Source: an uncultured Prevotella sp.
GTDB lineage: Bacteria; Bacteroidota; Bacteroidia; Bacteroidales; Bacteroidaceae
Direction of reading: 5' to 3'
NCBI GenBank assembly: GCA_905233985.1
Contig: CAJOFA010000001.1
Location: 1-64,000 of the forward strand
DNA length: 64,000 nt
Within the stretch, counting starts at the first letter, position 1. Each line of letters opens with the position of its first letter. Made by a program: the position numbers and the translations under genes. Under the pieces are notes generated by a model that had not been told where the DNA came from, did not search any database, and was given only the letters and a program-made list of their open reading frames with translations. Of the stretch, positions 59,184-64,000 are shown piece after piece.

Positions 59184-61747
59184 TATCCGCATCGGCTGGC
59201 GCCACAGTTCTTGCAGATGAGGCAACCCTCCTGATAGACGAGCGTCTCCTGTCCGCAGTTAGGGCACTTCTGTCCCCTGGCCTCAGTGCCGTCGATGATG
59301 TATTTTTTCAGAGCGCGCTCAACGCCGCTCTTCCACGTATTGATGCTCTCGCTCTGCAGCTGCAGCGACGAGATGAGCTTGATGACATGGTCGATTGGCA
59401 TACGGTAGCGCAGCACACCAGAGATGAGCTTGGCATAGTTCCAGTATTCAGGGTTGAACTTCTCACTCAGTCCCTCAACAGTTGTCTTGTAGCCGCGCTT
59501 GTTCTCAAACTGGAAGTCATAGCGCTTCGTGCCGTCAGGGTTCTGCTGCTTGATAATCTTACCCTTAGTGACGCTCTTGGGCAGCATGATACCCTCCTCG
59601 TCATCCTGCAAACCGGTGAATATCTCATAGGGATAGCCGTCGAGCAGTCCGACGAACGCCACCCACTTCTCCTTGTTGTTCTGGAAGCGCACCACGTCAC
59701 ACTCCAGCGTCTGGGGACGTACCTCCGTCACTTCAGGATGCTTGCAGGGAAGGTCAAGAGCTTTTTCCTGCTTCTTCTCTTTCTTGTCCACAGCAATCAT
59801 CACGCCTGAGCGAGAACCGTCACGATAGATGGTACAGCCCTTACACCCTGAGCGCCATGCCTCGACATAGAGACGGTTGACAAGTGCCTCATCAACATCA
59901 TTGGGCAGGTTCACGGTGACACTGATGGAATGGTCCACCCACTTCTGGATGGCACCCTGCATACGCACCTTCATCAGCCAATCCACATCGTTGGCCGTAG
60001 CCTTATAATAAGGTGATTTAGCCACCAGTTCGTCAATCTCTTCCTGCGTGTAGCGCTGATTGGGGTCGATACCGTTCACCTCCATCCACTTCAGGAACTT
60101 CGGGTGATAGACGATGTACTCCTCAAACGAGTCGCCCACTTCATCCACAAAATCAACATGAGCTTCGGCATCACCAGGATTCACCTTGCGACGGCGCTTA
60201 TAGACGGGCAGGAAGACAGGCTCAATGCCGCTGGTTGTCTGCGTCATCAGGCTGGTGGTACCTGTCGGCGCAATGGTCAGACAGGCAATATTACGGCGAC
60301 CGTACTTCACCATGTCCTTATAGAGCTGTGCATCGGCATCCTTCAGTCGCAGGATGAAGGGGTTTTTCTCCTCACGCTTGGCATCGAAGATGGCAAATGC
60401 ACCACGCTCCTTGGCCATCTGCACGCTGGAGCGGTAGGCAGCCAGCGCCAGCGTCTTGTGTACATTGACGGAGAAGTCCGTTGCCTCCTGCGTACCATAT
60501 CGCAGCCCCATGGCGGCAATCATGTCACCCTCGGCAGTAATGCCCACACCCGTGCGGCGGCCCTTCGAACTCTTATCCTTGATCTTCTCCCACAGGTGCT
60601 GCTCAGTGCCCTTGACCTCCATCGACTGCGGGTCGCTGGCAATTTTCTGCATGATCAGGTCTATCTTCTCCAACTCCAAATCGACGATGTCATCCATCAG
60701 CCGCTGTGCCTTGGCCACGTGGTCACGGAACTTGTCATAGTCGAAGTAAGCATCCTTCGTGAACGGATTGACCACATAGCTGTAGAGATTTATGCTCAGC
60801 AGACGACATGAGTCGTAGGGACAGAGAGGAATCTCGCCACAGGGGTTTGTGGATACGGTGCGGAAGCCCAGGTCGGCATAGCAGTCGGGAATGCTCTCTC
60901 TCAGGATAGTGTCCCAGAACAGCACGCCAGGCTCAGCACTCTTCCATGCGTTATGCACAATCTTTTCCCAAAGTAGCTTGGCAGAAATCTCCTTGCGCAC
61001 CTCTATTTCAGCGCTTTCTGCTTCTCCGGAAATCGGGAACTGCTGCACGTAGGGCTTGTCATTGATGGCAGCCTCCATGAACTCGTCGTCAATTTTCACG
61101 CTCACATTGGCACCCGTCACCTTACCCTCCGTCATCTTCGCATCAATGAACGCCTCACTGTCAGGGTGCTTAATGCTGACGCTGAGCATCAGTGCCCCAC
61201 GCCGACCGTCCTGAGCTACCTCGCGCGTACTATTACTATAACGCTCCATGAACGGCACCAGTCCTGTCGAGGTGAGTGCCGAGTTGTGAACAGGCGAGCC
61301 CTTGGGACGAATGTGGCTCAGGTCATGCCCTACCCCGCCGCGACGTTTCATCAGCTGCACCTGCTCCTCGTCAATGCGCAGCACACCGCCATAGGAGTCA
61401 GCATTACCGTCAAGTCCTATGACAAAGCAATTGCTGAGCGAAGCCACCTGATGGTTGTTGCCGATGCCTGTCATGGGACTTCCCGCCGGAATGATGTAGC
61501 GGAAATGGTCAAGCAGTTCGAAAATTTCTTCTGCCGACATCGGGTTCTTGTACTTCTGCTCTATGCGTGCAATCTCATTGGCTATGCGCCAATGCATTTG
61601 TTCAGGCGACTGCTCATAGATATTGCCGAAGCTGTCCTTCATCGCATACTTGTTGACCCATACGCGAGCAGCCAGCTCATCACCGCCAAAATAGGCGAGC
61701 GAGGCCTCAAAAGCCTCATCATAAGTGTATGTCTTCTTTGTTTCCAT
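59183..61747 (-). CDS. nrdJ: Adenosylcobalamin-dependent (class II) ribonucleotide reductase
   Basis: 854 residues. Reduces ribonucleotides using a B12-generated thiyl radical, with no need of oxygen or NrdB. Redox Cys in VASLSNCFVIG, radical Cys in VSTNPCGEIPLCPYDSC, and CLTIAPTGTTSLMTQTTSGI are class II signatures. The C-terminal tail carries a zinc-ribbon-like CPNCGQ ... CLICKNCGASRCG used for re-reduction. This enzyme gives the cell a direct need for the cobalamin made and imported by the 23-47 kb genes. Leader starts with the 33-nt GC-rich element. Confidence 0.96.
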   Translation of the reverse strand: METKKTYTYDEAFEASLAYFGGDELAARVWVNKYAMKDSFGNIYEQSPEQMHWRIANEIARIEQKYKNPMSAEEIFELLDHFRYIIPAGSPMTGIGNNHQVASLSNCFVIGLDGNADSYGGVLRIDEEQVQLMKRRGGVGHDLSHIRPKGSPVHNSALTSTGLVPFMERYSNSTREVAQDGRRGALMLSVSIKHPDSEAFIDAKMTEGKVTGANVSVKIDDEFMEAAINDKPYVQQFPISGEAESAEIEVRKEISAKLLWEKIVHNAWKSAEPGVLFWDTILRESIPDCYADLGFRTVSTNPCGEIPLCPYDSCRLLSINLYSYVVNPFTKDAYFDYDKFRDHVAKAQRLMDDIVDLELEKIDLIMQKIASDPQSMEVKGTEQHLWEKIKDKSSKGRRTGVGITAEGDMIAAMGLRYGTQEATDFSVNVHKTLALAAYRSSVQMAKERGAFAIFDAKREEKNPFILRLKDADAQLYKDMVKYGRRNIACLTIAPTGTTSLMTQTTSGIEPVFLPVYKRRRKVNPGDAEAHVDFVDEVGDSFEEYIVYHPKFLKWMEVNGIDPNQRYTQEEIDELVAKSPYYKATANDVDWLMKVRMQGAIQKWVDHSISVTVNLPNDVDEALVNRLYVEAWRSGCKGCTIYRDGSRSGVMIAVDKKEKKQEKALDLPCKHPEVTEVRPQTLECDVVRFQNNKEKWVAFVGLLDGYPYEIFTGLQDDEEGIMLPKSVTKGKIIKQQNPDGTKRYDFQFENKRGYKTTVEGLSEKFNPEYWNYAKLISGVLRYRMPIDHVIKLISSLQLQSESINTWKSGVERALKKYIIDGTEARGQKCPNCGQETLVYQEGCLICKNCGASRCG

Positions 61748-61765
61748 GTTTAGTTATTGTAAAAT

Positions 61766-61798
61766 CTGCCGAGCGTAAGCAGGCTCGCAGGCTTTTGC
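61766..61798 (-). repeat. GC-rich leader element (copy in the nrdJ 5' region)
   Basis: Minus strand begins GCAAAAGCCTGCGAGCCTGC and ends GCTCGGCAG; 30 of 33 positions match 20218-20250. It lies directly after the -7 box, as in the other copy. Confidence 0.8.
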
Positions 61799-61801
61799 GT
61801 G

Positions 61802-61809
61802 CAAAATTA
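61802..61809 (-). promoter_or_regulatory. -7 box TAATTTTG for nrdJ
   Basis: Minus-strand TAATTTTG about 55 nt upstream of the nrdJ ATG. Upstream is an inverted repeat (AAGTTTTCC / GGGAAACTT). Confidence 0.6.
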
Positions 61810-61904
61810 CGAAAAAGTTTTCTATTTTGGATAACTTTTGAGAGATTTCTTTTCAAAAAGTTTCCCAAAACGGAAAACTTCTCCGTCGAATCAAGCAAGC
61901 ATCA

Positions 61905-62363
61905 TCACTCCCATCCGCTTCTTGTCAGCAGCTTGCAGATTTCCTCCAGATACTGGCGGTCTGTATCGTCAAAGGTCGCCAGTTCCTTGCTGTCTATGTC
62001 GAGGACAGCCACGACTTCCCCACCCTTTGAAAACACGGGCACGACAATCTCCGAGCGCGAGAGGCTGCTACAGGCTATGTGTCCAGGAAACTGCTCGACA
62101 TCAGGAACGATGATGGTTTGCTGTTCCTTCCAGGCAGTACCACACACGCCCTTGCCATAACCAATATGCATGCACGCCACAGGCCCTTGAAACGGCCCCA
62201 ACACAAGCTCACCACCTTTCACCCGATAGAATCCTGTCCACCAGAAGCCCATCGTTTCATGAATGGCGGCACACACATTAGCCATCACAGCAACACAATC
62301 CGTCTCACCTTCTACCAGCGCACAGATCTGCTCAGTCAGCAAACGGTATTTCTCTTTCTTCAT
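61905..62363 (-). CDS. msrC: GAF-domain free-methionine-(R)-sulfoxide reductase
   Basis: About 152 residues, one GAF domain. Reduces free methionine-R-sulfoxide. The three family cysteines are seen in VACMHIGYGKGVCGTAW and GHIACSSLSRSEIVVPV; VAVLDIDSKELATFDDTD is the typical end. An ATG at 62372 is also in frame and would be nearly leaderless after the -7 box at 62381; 62363 is used because it begins the conserved MKKEKYRLL. Single gene. Confidence 0.92.
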   Translation of the reverse strand: MKKEKYRLLTEQICALVEGETDCVAVMANVCAAIHETMGFWWTGFYRVKGGELVLGPFQGPVACMHIGYGKGVCGTAWKEQQTIIVPDVEQFPGHIACSSLSRSEIVVPVFSKGGEVVAVLDIDSKELATFDDTDRQYLEEICKLLTRSGWE

Positions 62364-62380
62364 CTTCAACATTCCGACTG

Positions 62381-62388
62381 CAAAGGTA
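62381..62388 (-). promoter_or_regulatory. -7 box TACCTTTG for msrC
   Basis: Minus-strand TACCTTTG, 8 nt before the first possible ATG at 62372. Confidence 0.65.
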
Positions 62389-62495
62389 CGAATATTTTAT
62401 TTAACTTATTGCAATAGCTGATTATTTTCTTTCTATACGGTCCTTAGCCGTAAAATATTTCTCGTCTTTTTCTTGGTTGTTACGTAATTATTATA

Positions 62496-62503
62496 TATCT
62501 TTG
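62496..62503 (+). promoter_or_regulatory. -7 box TATCTTTG for the kinase gene
   Basis: TATCTTTG about 28 nt upstream of the GTG at 62532. Confidence 0.55.
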
Positions 62504-62531
62504 CCGACAAGAACAACTAAAGTCCGATATA

Positions 62532-64000
62532 GTGAAATACATCGAAACCAATTCCATGCTGCCTGTGGGCACACTCCTGCAAAGCGGGAAGTATCGCATT
62601 GAGCGTTACCTCTCGTCGGGTGGTTTCGGTAATACCTATGTGGCTAATATTGTTGAATTCGACGAGGAGGTAGCCATTAAGGAGTTCTATATGAAAGGCG
62701 TCAACGAGCGTGATGAAGGCTCCGTCACGGTTACTGTCGGCGTGAAGAGCAATACGAAGCAGTTCACGGAACAGCGTGAGAAGTTCAAGAAGGAAGCACG
62801 CCGACTGCGTAAACTGAAACACGAACACATCGTGCCTGTTCACGACTTGTTTGAAGAGAACGGTACGGCCTATTACGTTATGGATTTGATTTGCGGCGAG
62901 TCTGTTGCTGATAAGATGAAGCGTATAGGTCAGCCTCTTGGTGAACAGGAAGTGCTGTCTATTCTTAATCAGGTGTTGGATGCCCTGTCGGTGGTTCATA
63001 AGCAAGGCATGTATCATCTGGACATCAAGCCCGCCAATATCATGCTGGAGTCATCGGGTAATGTTCAGCTCATTGACTTTGGTGCTTCGAAACAGATGCA
63101 TGCTGGTGAGGGCATGAGCCTGTTCACGTCCTCGGCTATGACCTACACACCAGGTTATGCCCCGTTGGAGCAGCAGGAGCAGAGTGCCAAGAACCTTGGC
63201 CCGTGGACGGACATCTATGCCTTGGGCGCTACGCTCTATAAGATGCTGACCAACCAGATGCCACCAACAGCTAGCGAACTGCTGATAGCTCGTGAACCGT
63301 TGAACTATCCTGCAACTGTCAGCCAACGAATGTGCCAGCTCATTGAGTGGATGATGCAACCTCGTTTTGACGAGCGCCCGCAGAGCGTCGCCGAAGTGAT
63401 GAAGAGCCTCAACAGCCTCAACTCCGCCCCCTCTCCGAAAGAGAGGAAAGTGGATACACCCCGCGTAGAGGAGGAAACAGAGATTGTGACGAAGAAGCCG
63501 AAGGACGAAAAGACGGAAATCTCCCCAAACCCTCCATCAGTTACTCCTTCCCCTGCAATCCCGCAAGACAATCCCGTCGCCGAAGAGAAGAAAAAGCCCG
63601 TCGCCCTGTATGCTGGCATCGGCATGGCGGCTGTGGCCATTATCGCCTTGGCGGTCTTCTTCCTGCTGCCACGTTCTAATGAGACTATTACGGTGAATGG
63701 CGTCTCATTTGTGATGGTTGGCGTGGAAGGCGGTACGTTCACGATGGGTGCCACGAGCGAGCAGGGCGAAAAAAACGAGAAACCAGCGCATCAAGTGACA
63801 TTATCAACGTTCAGTATTGGTGAGACGGAGGTGACGCAGGAGTTGTGGCAGGCGGTTATGGGCAGCAATCCCTCTAATTTCAAAGGTGCCAAGCGTCCTG
63901 TGGAGAACGTGAGCTGGGAGGACTGCCAGACGTTTATTATAAAGTTGAACCAGTTGACAGGTAAGAACTTCCGCCTGCCTACAGAGGCAGAGTGGGAGTA
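62532..64000 (+). CDS. Hanks-type Ser/Thr protein kinase with sulfatase-modifying-factor (FGE) domain, 3' truncated
   Basis: At least 489 residues; runs off the window. Kinase domain (about 15-300): glycine loop LSSGGFGNTYV, ATP-binding K50 in VAIKEFYMK, catalytic loop HLDIKPANIM (D164), DFG at 182. Residues about 301-355 are a charged linker, with one membrane segment at about 358-380 (LYAGIGMAAVAIIALAVFFL, then LP). The extracytoplasmic part starts an FGE-sulfatase-type domain (GGTFTMGATSEQGEKNEKPA, LPTEAEWEY). GTG at 62532 or ATG at 62556 could be the start. Such fusions are common in Bacteroidales; the FGE part is probably a sensor rather than an enzyme. Confidence 0.88.
   Translation, partial: MKYIETNSMLPVGTLLQSGKYRIERYLSSGGFGNTYVANIVEFDEEVAIKEFYMKGVNERDEGSVTVTVGVKSNTKQFTEQREKFKKEARRLRKLKHEHIVPVHDLFEENGTAYYVMDLICGESVADKMKRIGQPLGEQEVLSILNQVLDALSVVHKQGMYHLDIKPANIMLESSGNVQLIDFGASKQMHAGEGMSLFTSSAMTYTPGYAPLEQQEQSAKNLGPWTDIYALGATLYKMLTNQMPPTASELLIAREPLNYPATVSQRMCQLIEWMMQPRFDERPQSVAEVMKSLNSLNSAPSPKERKVDTPRVEEETEIVTKKPKDEKTEISPNPPSVTPSPAIPQDNPVAEEKKKPVALYAGIGMAAVAIIALAVFFLLPRSNETITVNGVSFVMVGVEGGTFTMGATSEQGEKNEKPAHQVTLSTFSIGETEVTQELWQAVMGSNPSNFKGAKRPVENVSWEDCQTFIIKLNQLTGKNFRLPTEAEWE
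63427..63452 (+). repeat. Small inverted repeat in the kinase linker
   Basis: CCCTCTCCGAAAGAGAGG is an almost perfect hairpin coding for SPKERK in the linker between kinase domain and membrane segment. It resembles the palindromic insertion in the GH51 gene. Confidence 0.4.

Noticed and set aside
1..64000. tRNA or rRNA genes
   Set aside because: No T-loop-like GGTTCRA context within a cloverleaf and no rRNA-like segment was recognised by eye; a tRNA scan would settle it.

Overview
The window looks like a chromosomal segment of a Bacteroidales bacterium, most likely Prevotella or a close relative. The reasons are the recurrent TAnnTTTG -7 promoter boxes (often as cgTACCTTTGC), frequent starts without Shine-Dalgarno, PorV of the type IX secretion system, BspA-like leucine-rich-repeat proteins, GH51 and GH97 glycosidases, HU-HIG-type DNA-binding proteins and lipoproteins with acidic residues after the lipobox cysteine. 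No tRNA, rRNA, CRISPR array, transposase or prophage was seen.

Layout. 1-16 kb is mostly housekeeping: an OmpA-like lipoprotein, purL, a two-gene chromate transporter, a leftward group tdk / AI-2E exporter / porV / ispF, rsmI, secreted lipoproteins, tadA, a single-domain response regulator and a GH51 arabinofuranosidase. 17-23 kb is accessory: two HU-like proteins, two unknown proteins, a roughly 290-bp non-coding region built on a 22-bp period, a secreted LRR protein and small ORFs. 23.5-47.6 kb is dominated by cobalamin: btuF-btuC without an ATPase gene; a leftward operon of four bifunctional corrin-ring enzymes (CbiJ-CbiD, CbiG-CbiF, CbiE-CbiT, CbiH-CbiC); a leftward, riboswitch-led operon of TonB receptor / CbiK-like lipoprotein / TonB receptor; and a divergent rightward operon for late steps (cbiA in two pieces, cbiP, threonine-phosphate decarboxylase, cbiB, cobU, cobT, cobS). 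47.7-64 kb holds class I fumarase, two M6 metalloproteases with probable T9SS C-terminal signals, GH97, dnaA, an MCE protein, a cell-wall amidase, folB, the B12-dependent class II ribonucleotide reductase nrdJ, a free-methionine-sulfoxide reductase and a Ser/Thr kinase with a sulfatase-modifying-factor domain cut by the window end.

How they fit together. The cell appears to make corrinoid anaerobically from a sirohydrochlorin-type precursor, take up corrinoids or related tetrapyrroles across the outer membrane, and use B12 at least in NrdJ. CbiL, the uroporphyrinogen methyltransferase, the adenosyltransferase, the ribazole phosphatase and BtuD are not in the window. The only B12 riboswitch seen leads the receptor operon; both biosynthetic operons start from promoters with short leaders.

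The most unusual structure is a family of degenerate heptanucleotide arrays, nearly always five units (35 bp), each locus with its own heptamer. They sit at gene junctions and in frame inside conserved enzymes (CbiD, CbiE, CobT, CbiB, BtuF, PurL, both M6 proteases). Other repeats are promoter-linked palindromes with diverged but still complementary arms, a 33-nt GC-rich element in the leaders of two unrelated genes (a relative encodes the BtuC N-terminus), and the 22-bp-period region. All assignments are from reading sequence and protein motifs; no database search was run.
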